DNA of 61,192 nucleotides, from assembly GCA_030426085.1 (NCBI GenBank), contig JAUHYW010000064.1, forward strand, positions 1 to 61,192, given 5' to 3'. The notes below the pieces were generated by a model. It saw only the letters and a list, made by a program, of their open reading frames with translations. It searched no databases and had not been told where the DNA came from. Below are positions 20,976 to 29,852 of the stretch, one piece after another (the first letter of the stretch is position 1; each line of letters starts with the position of its first letter). This stretch comes from a bacterium (GTDB lineage: Bacteria; Myxococcota_A; Bradymonadia; UBA7976; UBA1532). The position numbers and the translations under genes are program-made.

Positions 20976-21505
20976 GCTGGCAGCGCGACGGCAGCCTGCA
21001 CTGGCGGCGGATCGAAGAGGGCGGCGCCATCCGCCTGGAGTTCCGCGATCGCACCCGGGCCCTGCTCGGCGGGGGGGCCGGGGGGCTGCTGGTGGCCGTG
21101 CTCGGCTGGGCGTTCTTCGCCCGCGTCGAGCAGGGCGGCGCCGAGGTCCCGTCGCTGATGATGCACGGTGTGATGACGGTGATCCTGGCGGCGTTTGCGC
21201 TGTCGGCGGCGCTGAGCCGGACCCGCTTCGCGCTGGCCGACGGCTGGCTGTGCGTGCAGGGGCGCCGGACCGTGCCGCTGAATGGGGTGGCCGGCATCGA
21301 GCCGGTGCAGCGGGGGGCCTACGCCGGGCTGGCCGTGCGCCGGACCGACGGGGTGCTCGAGGCGCTGGCGCCGGTCTTCCTCAGCCGGGCCAAGGCCGAT
21401 CGCATCGGGGCCCGCCTCACCGACGCCTTCGCCGCCGCCCGGGCGGCGGGCCTCATCCAGCCGGTGGAGACCGGAGGCGCCGCGGGCGCCGGGAGCCGAG
21501 CGTGA
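20972..21505 (+). CDS. Small membrane protein of unknown function
   Basis: 177 residues starting at an ATG that overlaps the preceding stop (ATGA). Two hydrophobic segments are clear: LLGGGAGGLLVAVLGWAFFA and the MTVILAAFALSAAL stretch. They are followed by a soluble part with short beta-like strands (FALADGWLCVQGRRTVPL), a pattern seen in PH-like membrane-associated domains. The end overlaps the GTG of the esterase gene (GTGA), so all three are translated together. I do not recognise the family. Confidence 0.7.
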   Translation: MSWQRDGSLHWRRIEEGGAIRLEFRDRTRALLGGGAGGLLVAVLGWAFFARVEQGGAEVPSLMMHGVMTVILAAFALSAALSRTRFALADGWLCVQGRRTVPLNGVAGIEPVQRGAYAGLAVRRTDGVLEALAPVFLSRAKADRIGARLTDAFAAARAAGLIQPVETGGAAGAGSRA

Positions 21506-23295
21506 GAAGCGACGCGAAGAGGGGTCTGCTGTGGACGGTGCTCATGCTGGCCGCGGGCTGCTCGCCGGCGGGCGGCGGGGGCGACCCGGACGGCCTGCTG
21601 CTCGGCACGCCCCGCGACCGCGGCCCGACGGCCGACGCGACGCCCGATCACGAATCTGATGCAGCGCCCGAACCCGACGCGGCGCTCGAGCCCGATCCCG
21701 ACGCTACGCTCGCGCCCGATCCCGACGCCACGCTCGAGCCCGATCCCGACGCCACGCTCGATCCCGAGCCGGACGCGACGCCCGATCCCGAGCCGGACGC
21801 GGGCCCCGATCCCGAGCCGGACGCGGGCCCCGATCCCGAGCCGGACGCGGGCCCCGATCCCGAGCCGGACCCGCCCGCCGAAGGCTGCGGCGTGCCCGTG
21901 CCCCGGCCCGACATCGCGCCCCGGGTCGACGGCCGCCGCTGGCGGGTCGAGGCCTTCCCCTCGGCGCACGTCGGCCCCCGGGGCGTCACCGTGCTGCTGC
22001 CCGCGGCCTACGCCGACGCGCCCGACGCCGACTTCCCGGTGATGTACCTGCACGACGGCCAGAACCTGTTCGACCGCCGGGACGCCGCGTTCGGCGTCGA
22101 GTGGCAGGTCGACGAGACGGTCGACGCCCTCACCGCCGCCGGGGCCATCGAGCCGCTGATCGTCGTCGGCGTCGACAACACCCCCGACCGCATCGCCGAG
22201 TACACCCCCAGCGCGGTGCCCGAGTTCGAAGGCAGCGGCGGGTCGGCGGCCTACGCCCGGTTCCTCGTCGACGAGCTCAAGCCGTGGATCGACGCCCGCC
22301 TGCGCACCCGCTGCGCGCCCGAGGAGACCGGCGTCGGCGGCTCCTCGCTGGGCGGGCTGGTCTCACTCGACCTGCGTCGGCGCCACCCGGGCGTCTTCGG
22401 GCGGGTCGCCGCGCTCTCGCCCTCGCTGTGGTGGAACGACCGCGAGGCGCTCGGCTGGGCCGGCGCGCTGGCCGATGACTTCACCCCCGGCGCCCGCATC
22501 TGGATCGACGGGGGCAACGCCGAGGGCGGCGACGACGACGGCGACGGCCTGCGCTCGGTGGTCGAAGACGTCGAGGCGCTGTTCGGCGCGGTGCGGGCCG
22601 GCGGGGTGCCGTTCCCCGAGGGGCTGGCGATGCGCGTCGAGGCCCGCGGCGCGCACAACGAGGCCACCTGGGCCGGGCGCCTGCCCTCGGTCCTGGCCTG
22701 GCTGTGGGGCCCCGAGACCGCCGGCCCGCCCGACAGCCTCGTCGGCGGCCCGCTGCGGCTGCCGCTCGCTCCGGGATCGGAGGCCCCGCTGCGGGTCGAC
22801 GGCGAGTGGGGCGGGGGCGTGCAGCTCACCTTGCCCCCGGCGGACGTCGAGCTGGCGAGCCTGACCCCGATGATCGTGGCGGTCGACGGCGACCGGGTGC
22901 GGGCGCTCCGGCCGGGCCCGGCCCGGGTGCAGGCGCAGCTCGGCGCGGTGGACGGCGTGCTCGAGTTCGAGGTCATCGCCGACGGGCAGACGGTCATCGC
23001 GGTCACCGTGCCCCCCGAGACCCCCGCCGACGACACGATCCACGTCGCCGGCGGCCACCCGGCCCTCGGCGCGTGGGATCCCGCCGGCCTGCCCCTCGCC
23101 CGGGCCGCCGACGGCCGCTGGACCGCGATCCTGCCGGTCGAGGTGGGCGCCGTCTTCGAGTTCAAGATCACCCGCGGCACCTGGGAGACGGTGGAGAAGG
23201 GCCCCGACGGCGAGGAGATCCCCAACCGGATCGGCCTCGCCGACGGGGTCCCCGTCGAGGTCGAGGTCGCCCGCTGGGTCGACGTCCAGCCCTGA
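21502..23295 (+). CDS. Esterase-D-type alpha/beta hydrolase lipoprotein with Ig-like and CBM20-like domains
   Basis: 597 residues from a GTG at 21502 that overlaps the previous stop, with GGGAG upstream. A lipoprotein signal ends LAAGC (Cys20), followed by a long spacer of repeated PDATLEPDP/PEPDAGPD units to about residue 130. The hydrolase has MYLHDGQNLFD, the nucleophile elbow GGSSLGG with Ser282, LSPSLWW, and a late His in ARGAHNEATW, as in the enterochelin esterase/feruloyl esterase group (PF00756). A bacterial Ig-like segment at about 430-495 precedes a CBM20-like starch-binding domain (HPALGAWDPAG). A surface-anchored carbohydrate esterase is the best guess. The DNA coding for the spacer is repetitive and may vary in length. 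Confidence 0.8.
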   Translation: MRSDAKRGLLWTVLMLAAGCSPAGGGGDPDGLLLGTPRDRGPTADATPDHESDAAPEPDAALEPDPDATLAPDPDATLEPDPDATLDPEPDATPDPEPDAGPDPEPDAGPDPEPDAGPDPEPDPPAEGCGVPVPRPDIAPRVDGRRWRVEAFPSAHVGPRGVTVLLPAAYADAPDADFPVMYLHDGQNLFDRRDAAFGVEWQVDETVDALTAAGAIEPLIVVGVDNTPDRIAEYTPSAVPEFEGSGGSAAYARFLVDELKPWIDARLRTRCAPEETGVGGSSLGGLVSLDLRRRHPGVFGRVAALSPSLWWNDREALGWAGALADDFTPGARIWIDGGNAEGGDDDGDGLRSVVEDVEALFGAVRAGGVPFPEGLAMRVEARGAHNEATWAGRLPSVLAWLWGPETAGPPDSLVGGPLRLPLAPGSEAPLRVDGEWGGGVQLTLPPADVELASLTPMIVAVDGDRVRALRPGPARVQAQLGAVDGVLEFEVIADGQTVIAVTVPPETPADDTIHVAGGHPALGAWDPAGLPLARAADGRWTAILPVEVGAVFEFKITRGTWETVEKGPDGEEIPNRIGLADGVPVEVEVARWVDVQP

Positions 23296-23338
23296 GCCGC
23301 CCGTTCGGAAGCGCCCGTCGCCGACTACGCTTTCCGGT

Positions 23339-23887
23339 ATGCTCTGCGGGATGCGCCGCCCCCGCCCGACCCTGCTGGCCCTCATCGTGCTGCTCATCGG
23401 CAGCCTGCTGATGCTGTTCCGCCCGATCTCCGAGCCGGTCACCCGGATCGCGCTGTGGCGGTTGGTGGAGCAGCCGGCCGACGGCGCCCGCTGCCCGGCC
23501 CCCCCGATCGGCGGCGCCCGCTGGCGGGTCGAGGTCGGCGGGGACTTCCCCTGGCTGCGGGGCGCGCTCGCCGCGTCGCTCGGCGCCACCTGCCGCGAGG
23601 GCTGCCCGGCCCGGGTGCTCGCCCGCGTCGACCCCACCTGGGTCGACGAGCCCCACTTCTTCAGCGGCTTCGGTCGCCTCGACGTGCCGGTGACGCTCGA
23701 CCGCACGGTGGGCCCCTGCCGGGACGCCTTCCGCCTCGCGCTCGACGTGACCATCGAAGAGGGCACCCGGGGGTCCTCCAGGCAGGCCCAGCTCCACACC
23801 GGCCAGCTCATCGGCGGCTTCCTTCGCAGCCTGGATGACGGCAGCGCCCCCTGGCCCCGGCGGGGCGGCGGCGCAGGCCCCCGTTGA
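23339..23887 (+). CDS. Single-pass membrane-anchored protein, unknown function
   Basis: 182 residues from the ATG at 23339; another ATG at 23351 is as likely and no strong ribosome site distinguishes them. The N-terminus is Arg-rich followed by LLALIVLLIGSLLMLF, a signal anchor, so the bulk faces the periplasm. Four Cys residues lie in the exported part (around ARCPAPP, ATCREGCPAR and VGPCRDAF) and could form disulfides. No family is recognised. It lies 43 bp after the esterase gene and 57 bp before the HSP90-like gene, in the same direction. Confidence 0.55.
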   Translation: MLCGMRRPRPTLLALIVLLIGSLLMLFRPISEPVTRIALWRLVEQPADGARCPAPPIGGARWRVEVGGDFPWLRGALAASLGATCREGCPARVLARVDPTWVDEPHFFSGFGRLDVPVTLDRTVGPCRDAFRLALDVTIEEGTRGSSRQAQLHTGQLIGGFLRSLDDGSAPWPRRGGGAGPR

Positions 23888-23944
23888 CGGCGGCGCGCCC
23901 GGTGGGTATTGCTCCCCGCCTGGAGGCGCCCCCATGAGACCGCG

Positions 23945-25780
23945 ATGAGCAGCCCGTCCGAGATCCTGACCACCCGCGTGGACCTGCCCGGCCTCATGCG
24001 GGTGCTGGGCCACAACCTCTACTCGACGCCCAGCGTGGCCCTGCGCGAGCTGGTGCAGAACGCGCACGACTCGATCAACCGTCGGCGCATCGAGCAGGCC
24101 GACGCCCCGGCCGAGGGCCGCATCGTCGTGCGCCCCGACCCGCTCGCCGGCACCCTCGCGATCGAAGACACCGGCGCCGGCCTGACCCGGGACGAGGTCG
24201 TGCGCTACCTGGCCACCGTCGGCGCGGGCTACACCGGCCGCCTGCGGGCCGAGGGCCGGGGCGACGGCCTCATCGGACAGTTCGGCCTGGGCTTCCTCTC
24301 GGCGTTCTTCGTCAGCACCCGGGTCGAGGTGCACACCACCAGCTACCAGTCCCCCGACGAGGGCTGGCTGTTCGCCAGCGCCGGCGGCGAGCGCTACAGC
24401 CTCGAGTCCGCCGCGCCGCGCCCGATCGGCACCCGGGTCCTGCTGCACCTCTCCGACGCGTTCCGCGCGCTGGCCGACCCCGAGGTCTGCGAGGCCCTGC
24501 TGCGGCGCTACTGCTGTCTGCTGCGCGAGCCGATCCACATCGGCGGCCCCGACGGCGACGCCGTCAACCGCCCGCCGCCGCCCTGGCGGGTCGCCGGCGA
24601 CCTGCCGGCCGTGCGCCGCACCCGCCTCGCGCTGGACTTCGCCCGCCGCTTCGAGCGCCGATTCGACCCCATCTGCACGATGCCGATCGAGCCCACCGCC
24701 GACGCGCCGGTGCGGGGCCTGCTGTGGGTCCAGGACGGGGGCACCTTCGGCACCACCGACAACCGCAACGTGGCCGTCTTCGTGCGGGGCATGCTCGTCA
24801 GCGACGACGCCCGCGAGCTGCTGCCCGCCTGGGCCGGCTTCTGCGGCGGGGTCGTCGAGTCGGACGCGCTCGTGCCCACCGCCAGCCGGGAAGACCTCCA
24901 GAAAGACGCCACCTACGACGCCATCGCCGAGCACCTGCGGGCCACGCTCGTCGAGCAGATCGCCGCGCTGCCCCGCACCGCGCCCGCCGCCTGGCGCCGC
25001 ATACTGCTGCGGCACAACGAGGGGCTCATCGGCGCCGCGTTGGCCGACGACCGCATGTTCGACCTGCTCGCCGACCAGCTCAAGCTGCCCACCAGCGAGG
25101 GCGAGCTGACCGTGCCGGCCATCGCCCGCCGGTCGAAGGGGCGGCTGCACGTCTCGCTCGGCGAGGGCAGCGGCTACGAAGAGGTGCTGTTCCGGGCGAT
25201 GCAGGTGCCGGTCGTCAGCGGGGTGCGCTACGGCGCGCTGCCCTTCTGCCAGCGCCACGCCGAGCGCAACGGGTTCACCGTCGTGCGCCTCGGCACCCGC
25301 ACCGGCGACGCCGCGCTGTTCGCGCCGGCCGAGATCGAGGCCGACGCCCGGGCCCGCCTCGACGCGCTGCTCGGCCGCCCCGACCAGCAGGTGGTGCCGA
25401 CCCGCTTCGCGCCGGCCGAGCTGCCGGTGGTGCTCGTGCCCGACCGCGAGGTGGCCCTCAAGCGGCGCATCGAGCAGGACGAGGCCGACAAGCGCATCAG
25501 CTCGGCCATCCTCGGTCTGGCCCGGATCTACACCGAGCGCATCACCGACACCGCCTCCAGCCGGCTGTACGTCAACCTCGACAGCCCGGTCATCCGCCGC
25601 CTGCTCGACCGCGACGGCTCCGCCGAGCAGGCCGCCGCCCGCATCGTGCGGGCCCTCGCCGATCTGATGACCGATCGCCGCGAGGGGCTGATCGACGTCG
25701 ACACCGGCGCCGCCTTCCGCGGGCTGAGCGAGGCGCTGGTGCACCTGATGGGGCCCGCGATCGAGGAGACCCCCTCATGA
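23945..25780 (+). CDS. HSP90-family (HtpG-like, GHKL) ATPase
   Basis: 611 residues from the ATG at 23945. The GHKL ATP-binding fold is intact: N-box ELVQNAHDSIN at 35-45, G1 IEDTGAGLT, and G2 IGQFGLGFLSAFF. NVAVFVRGMLVSDDARELLP and SREDLQKDAT match the HSP90 middle domain. It lacks the recognisable end of classical HtpG, and the opening VDLPGLMRVLGHNLYSTP recalls the separate HSP90-family-protein group known from actinobacteria. It is cytoplasmic, and probably a client-specific chaperone or signalling ATPase. The stop overlaps the ATG of a Cys-rich lipoprotein gene (ATGA), an odd partner for a cytoplasmic chaperone. Confidence 0.85.
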   Translation: MSSPSEILTTRVDLPGLMRVLGHNLYSTPSVALRELVQNAHDSINRRRIEQADAPAEGRIVVRPDPLAGTLAIEDTGAGLTRDEVVRYLATVGAGYTGRLRAEGRGDGLIGQFGLGFLSAFFVSTRVEVHTTSYQSPDEGWLFASAGGERYSLESAAPRPIGTRVLLHLSDAFRALADPEVCEALLRRYCCLLREPIHIGGPDGDAVNRPPPPWRVAGDLPAVRRTRLALDFARRFERRFDPICTMPIEPTADAPVRGLLWVQDGGTFGTTDNRNVAVFVRGMLVSDDARELLPAWAGFCGGVVESDALVPTASREDLQKDATYDAIAEHLRATLVEQIAALPRTAPAAWRRILLRHNEGLIGAALADDRMFDLLADQLKLPTSEGELTVPAIARRSKGRLHVSLGEGSGYEEVLFRAMQVPVVSGVRYGALPFCQRHAERNGFTVVRLGTRTGDAALFAPAEIEADARARLDALLGRPDQQVVPTRFAPAELPVVLVPDREVALKRRIEQDEADKRISSAILGLARIYTERITDTASSRLYVNLDSPVIRRLLDRDGSAEQAAARIVRALADLMTDRREGLIDVDTGAAFRGLSEALVHLMGPAIEETPS

Positions 25781-26373
25781 CCCGCGCCGCGCCGTGGTTT
25801 CTCATCGCCCCGCTGCTCTTCGCCTGCGACGACGGCCGCAGCCCGAGCGACGACGCGGGCCCGATCGACCTCTCGGTGACCGAACCCGACGCCGCCGTCG
25901 GCTGCGCGCGCAATATCGACTGCCTCGCCGCCGAGTACTGCGACCGCGAGGCGCCGATGGAAGACAGCGACGCCGAGCCGCCGCTCGGGACCTGCGTCGC
26001 CGGCTGCCGACTCGAGCCGGACAACTGCCCGGTGGGGCGGGGCTGCCACCCCGACATGCGGGTGTGCGTCGGCGACTGCATCTGCGAGGCGGGTGCGGTC
26101 GACGGCTGCGACGGCGAGCGGCTGCGGGTCTGCGCCGACGACTGCTTCGGCTTCGAGGCCGAGGCCTGCCCCGGCGAACAGCGCTGCATGGGCGGCGAGT
26201 GTCGGGATCGCCCGATGCCGATGCCCGACATGGCGCCCTCGCCCGAGCCGGACATGACGCCCCCGCCCGAGCGGGACATGAGCCCGCCCGAGCAGGACAT
26301 GACCCCGCCCGAGCAGGACATGGCCCCGCTCGACCCGGACATGGCCCCGCTCGACCGGGACATGGCCCCGTGA
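25777..26373 (+). CDS. Cys-rich lipoprotein with Asp-Met-x-Pro tail
   Basis: 198 residues; the ATG overlaps the HSP90-like stop by ATGA. The lipoprotein signal ends LLFAC (Cys17), with an acidic spacer after it. Residues of about 45-145 hold some 16 Cys (for example CEAGAVDGCDGERLRVC), suggesting a disulfide-stabilised surface domain. The C-terminus is a low-complexity tail of repeated PEQDM/PDMAP units encoded by imperfect repeats. No catalytic motif. The coupling with the chaperone-like gene is strong, but the functional reason is unknown. Confidence 0.75.
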   Translation: MTRAAPWFLIAPLLFACDDGRSPSDDAGPIDLSVTEPDAAVGCARNIDCLAAEYCDREAPMEDSDAEPPLGTCVAGCRLEPDNCPVGRGCHPDMRVCVGDCICEAGAVDGCDGERLRVCADDCFGFEAEACPGEQRCMGGECRDRPMPMPDMAPSPEPDMTPPPERDMSPPEQDMTPPEQDMAPLDPDMAPLDRDMAP

Positions 26374-26377
26374 GGCG

Positions 26378-27940
26378 TCAGGCGGTCGAGCTGACGAGCT
26401 GCTCGATGCGCTGCTGGAGCTCCTGCTGGGTGAACGGCTTGAGCAGCAGCTCGAGCGTGCTCGGCCGCAGACCCCGCCGTTGGAAGACATCGTCGGTGAA
26501 CCCCGAGATGTAGAGGACCGGCACCTCGGGCTGCAGCGCGCGCACGCCCTCGCCCACGTCGACCCCGGTGCCCACCCGCAGGATGACGTCGGTGACCACC
26601 AGATCGAGCGGCTGCTGGCCGGCGACCTCCATGGCCTGCTCGACCCCATCGCACTCGGAGACCGCATAGCCCATGCGCCGCAGCATGCGGGCCACCGAGC
26701 GCCGGACCATCGGATCGTCGTCGACGAGCAGCGCCGTGCCCACCGCCGCTGCCTCCTGCGCGCCGACCGGCTCGCGGTGGGCGTGCTGCCCCGCCGTGCT
26801 CGGGATCCACAGCCGGAACATCGTGCCGCAGCCCGGCGCCGACTGCACCTCGATCGTGCCGCCCACCTCGTCGACGATCTGGCCGACCACCGTCAAGCCC
26901 AGCCCGGTGCCCAGGCCCTCGGGCTTGGTGGAGTAGAACGGCTCGAACATCAGCGACTGCATCTCCGGGTCGAGCCCCCGACCGGTGTCGCTCACGCTGA
27001 GCGCGACCCCCCGCTGCCTGCCGTGCAGGGCCGGGCTCACGTCGATGCTCAGCCGCCCCCCGCCCTGCATTGCGTCCCGGGCGTTGAGCGCCAGGTTGAG
27101 CACCGCCTGCTGCAAGCGCACCGGATCGATGGCCACCGACGGCACCGGGCGGCAGGCCAGGGCCAGCTCGATGTCATCGGGCAGCAGGCGGACCAGCATG
27201 TCGCGCAGATCGGTCAGGGCGTGATCGATGCGCACCGCCTGCCGCGGCTCCGGCTCGCGCCGGCTGAAGCGCAGGAGCTGCCGGGTCAGCCCCCGGGCCT
27301 GCTCGGCCGCCTCGCGCGCCAGCTCGGCCAGCCCGTGCAGGGCGTCGTCCTCGGGCAGCGCCGTCGCGATCTCGTCGGCCGCGCCCAGGATCACCGTCAG
27401 CAGGTTGTTGAAGTCGTGGGCCACGCCCCCCGCCAGCCGGCCCAGCGTCTCGAGCCGCACCGCCCGCTGGATCTCCCGCTGCATCGCGTCGACCCGCCGC
27501 TTGCTCGCGGTGATGTCCCGGGAGATGCCCAGCAGGCCGACGATGCGCCCGTCAGCGTCGCGCCAGGGCACCTTGGTCGTGCTCACCCAGCGCTCGCCGG
27601 TCGGCAGCGCGCCGCCCTCGATGCGATCGACGATCGTCTCGCCCCGCAGCACCGCCTCGTCGTCGGGCACCGTCTCGGCGGCCACCTCGGGGGGGAAGAG
27701 GTCCTCGTCCCGCCGCCCGAGGATCTCGGACAGCGGGCGCCCGAACATATCGGCGAACGGCTGGCTGACCCGCACGAAGCGGCGCTCGGTGTCCTTGAAG
27801 TAGACGAAGTCGGGGATGGCCTCGAGCAGCGCGGCGAGCAGATCGTCGCTCGACCGCGCCGCCGTCGCGGCCAGCGCGTGACGCAGGATCTCGGTCTCCA
27901 GGCGCAATGCGCCCGCCTCGGCAGTCGATGAACTCAGCAC
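26378..27940 (-). CDS. PAS-histidine kinase-receiver hybrid sensor kinase
   Basis: 520 residues from a GTG at 27940 directly after a GGGGGGG ribosome site; a GTG at 28000 would add 20 residues. The order is PAS (about 30-140; PDFVYFKDTERRFVRVS), HisKA with the phospho-acceptor His165 in GGVAHDFNNLL, and the HATPase_c N, G1 and G2 boxes (NLALNARDAM, VSDTGRGLD, GLGTGLGLT). The C-terminal receiver has LLVDDDPMVRR and the phospho-Asp in VVTDVIL. No transmembrane segment is present, so it senses an intracellular signal. It ends 4 bp from the lipoprotein gene and diverges from the first flagellin gene, which makes flagellar control an inference from position. Confidence 0.88.
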   Translation of the reverse strand: MLSSSTAEAGALRLETEILRHALAATAARSSDDLLAALLEAIPDFVYFKDTERRFVRVSQPFADMFGRPLSEILGRRDEDLFPPEVAAETVPDDEAVLRGETIVDRIEGGALPTGERWVSTTKVPWRDADGRIVGLLGISRDITASKRRVDAMQREIQRAVRLETLGRLAGGVAHDFNNLLTVILGAADEIATALPEDDALHGLAELAREAAEQARGLTRQLLRFSRREPEPRQAVRIDHALTDLRDMLVRLLPDDIELALACRPVPSVAIDPVRLQQAVLNLALNARDAMQGGGRLSIDVSPALHGRQRGVALSVSDTGRGLDPEMQSLMFEPFYSTKPEGLGTGLGLTVVGQIVDEVGGTIEVQSAPGCGTMFRLWIPSTAGQHAHREPVGAQEAAAVGTALLVDDDPMVRRSVARMLRRMGYAVSECDGVEQAMEVAGQQPLDLVVTDVILRVGTGVDVGEGVRALQPEVPVLYISGFTDDVFQRRGLRPSTLELLLKPFTQQELQQRIEQLVSSTA

Positions 27941-27982
27941 ATCCCCCCCGCGGCCGCTCCGTCGCGTTGGAACCAGCAGGCT

Positions 27983-28011
27983 GTGACGATGGCTCGTCAC
28001 GGCCAGTGACG
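27983..28011. promoter_or_regulatory. Inverted repeat, possible operator upstream of the hybrid kinase
   Basis: GTGACG-ATGGCT-CGTCAC is a perfect 6-bp inverted repeat with a 6-bp gap at 27983-28000, and a third GTGACG begins at 28006. Its position just upstream of the kinase GTG start, in the divergent region with the flagellin gene, suits a transcription-factor site. No factor can be named. Confidence 0.3.
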
Positions 28012-28126
28012 AATCTAATCATGGTCACGGCATCGGATCAATCCGGAGCACGCCGATCTCGGGGCGCGCGCGGACCCGCCGGATATGCTGGCCGCGAAAA
28101 AATCCATATAACCTCGCATTTTCTGC

Positions 28127-28153
28127 TCAAGCCCCGGACGGGCCCGCCGATGA
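28127..28153 (+). promoter_or_regulatory. Candidate sigma-28 (FliA-type) flagellin promoter
   Basis: TCAA at 28127-28130, exactly 15 bases, then GCCGATGA at 28146-28153, against the FliA consensus TAAA-N15-GCCGATAA (one mismatch in each box). It lies downstream of an AT-rich patch (28097-28126) unusual for this DNA and would give a leader of about 155 nt before the flagellin ATG at 28318. The match is read by eye. No equally good site precedes the second flagellin gene. Confidence 0.5.
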
Positions 28154-28317
28154 AGGGGGTGTGAGCCGACGGGAGACAGCCTCACGGACGAGGTTCCCGG
28201 AGACGGCAGAAAGACATCGCGGCGCGCAGGACGCGCGCCGAGGACCCTATAAGGCATGGACGCCGCCCTCGCTGTGATTCGGATGGGATCGCTCGAGGTG
28301 TATCCACGGAGGATGCA

Positions 28318-29739
28318 ATGGGACTCTACGTCAACACCAACGTCGCCTCGATCAACGCCCGCCGCAACCTGCTGCACTCGCAGAGCCGGCTGGCGAAGAA
28401 CTTCGCCCGCCTCTCGAGCGGGCTGCGCATCAACACCGCCGGCGACGACGCCGCGGGCCTCGCCATCAGCGAGCGGTTCACCAGCCAGATCAGGGGCCTG
28501 GGCCAGGCGGTGCGCAACGCCAACGACGCCATCTCGCTGGCGCAGGTGGCCGAGGGCGCGCTCAGCGAGTCGACCAACATCCTCCAGCGCATGCGCGAGC
28601 TCGCCATCCAGTCGGCCAACGACATCAACTCCGAGGCCGACCGCGAGGCGCTCAACGACGAGATCGTGCAGCTCCAGGACGAGCTCGACCGCATCGGCAA
28701 CAACACCACCTTCAACGGCACCAAGCTGCTCGACGGCAGCTTCGTCGACGCCTTCTTCCACGTCGGCGCCTTCGCCCGGCAGACGGTGCGGGTCCGCATC
28801 CGCGACGCCCGGGCCATCGCCATCGGGCGCCAGGCGACCCAGACCGGCACCGTGGTCACCACCGACCCGCTCGCCGCCGGCAGCCTGCTCATCAACGGCG
28901 TCACCGTGCGGGCCACGGTGCCCTCCGACGACCCGCTGTCGACCGCCAACCCCGACGGATCGGCCATCGCCAAGGCCAACGCCATCAACGACACCACCGA
29001 GTACCACGGGGTGACCGCCAAGGCGCTGCCGACGGTCTACACCGCGCCGGCTGACATCGTGGGCGGCACGCTGGACAACGTGAACAACATCACGATCAAC
29101 GGCCAGACCATCACCGGCATCGCCGTGGGCCCCAACGACGCCACCGACGTGCTCGTGCGGGCCATCAACGAGGTCTTCCCCGAGACCGGGGTCACCGCGT
29201 CGCTCGACATCCAGGGCCGCTTGCAGCTCACCGCCGAGGACGGCCGCAACATCGAGGTCAGCGCCAACGGGGCGGGGGCCGCGTTCATCGGGGTCGACGC
29301 CGCGGCGGTGCAGACGGCGCAGGTCAACCTCTACAGCGAAGACCAGTACGTGCTGTCGGGGGCCAACGAAGACTTCATCGGCTTCATCGACAACGAGCTG
29401 GTCGGGGTCAACGCCAACGAAGCCATCACCACCGTCAACGTGCTCACCCGCTTCGACGCCAACGAGGCGCTGCTGCGGGTCGACCGGGCGCTGGCCCAGA
29501 TCACCCGCGACCGGGCCGAGCTCGGCGCGGTGACCAACCGGATGCAGTCGACGCTGGCCAACCTGACCACCATCATCGAAGCCAGCAGCGCCTCGCGCAG
29601 CCGCATCCGCGACGCCGACTTCGCCGACGAGACCAGCGATCTCAGCCGCAACCAGATCATCCAGCAGGCGGGGGTGTCGATCCTCTCGCAGGCCAACGCG
29701 CAGCCGCAGCAGGTGCTGAGCCTGCTCCAGGGCGGCTGA
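28318..29739 (+). CDS. fliC: Flagellin, copy 1
   Basis: 473 residues; the ATG follows GGAGG at 6 bases. The N-terminal D0/D1 region is canonical ([53 protein letters not shown]), as is the C-terminal D0 ([34 protein letters not shown]). The central part carries flagellin hook-IN-type motifs ([18 protein letters not shown]). The filament subunit is exported through the flagellar type III apparatus. A probable FliA promoter lies upstream. A tyrosine-recombinase gene starts 113 bp downstream, and a second flagellin-recombinase pair follows. No other flagellar structural gene is nearby. Confidence 0.95.
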   Translation: MGLYVNTNVASINARRNLLHSQSRLAKNFARLSSGLRINTAGDDAAGLAISERFTSQIRGLGQAVRNANDAISLAQVAEGALSESTNILQRMRELAIQSANDINSEADREALNDEIVQLQDELDRIGNNTTFNGTKLLDGSFVDAFFHVGAFARQTVRVRIRDARAIAIGRQATQTGTVVTTDPLAAGSLLINGVTVRATVPSDDPLSTANPDGSAIAKANAINDTTEYHGVTAKALPTVYTAPADIVGGTLDNVNNITINGQTITGIAVGPNDATDVLVRAINEVFPETGVTASLDIQGRLQLTAEDGRNIEVSANGAGAAFIGVDAAAVQTAQVNLYSEDQYVLSGANEDFIGFIDNELVGVNANEAITTVNVLTRFDANEALLRVDRALAQITRDRAELGAVTNRMQSTLANLTTIIEASSASRSRIRDADFADETSDLSRNQIIQQAGVSILSQANAQPQQVLSLLQGG

Positions 29740-29852
29740 TCGGGCCGCGCGCCGCGCGGTCCGCGATGACATCGAGCCAATGAGTCCGATCGACCGGATG
29801 GCAGGGACGCCGTCCGAGGATCCCACGGATCCCACGCATCAGGGAGGATGCC

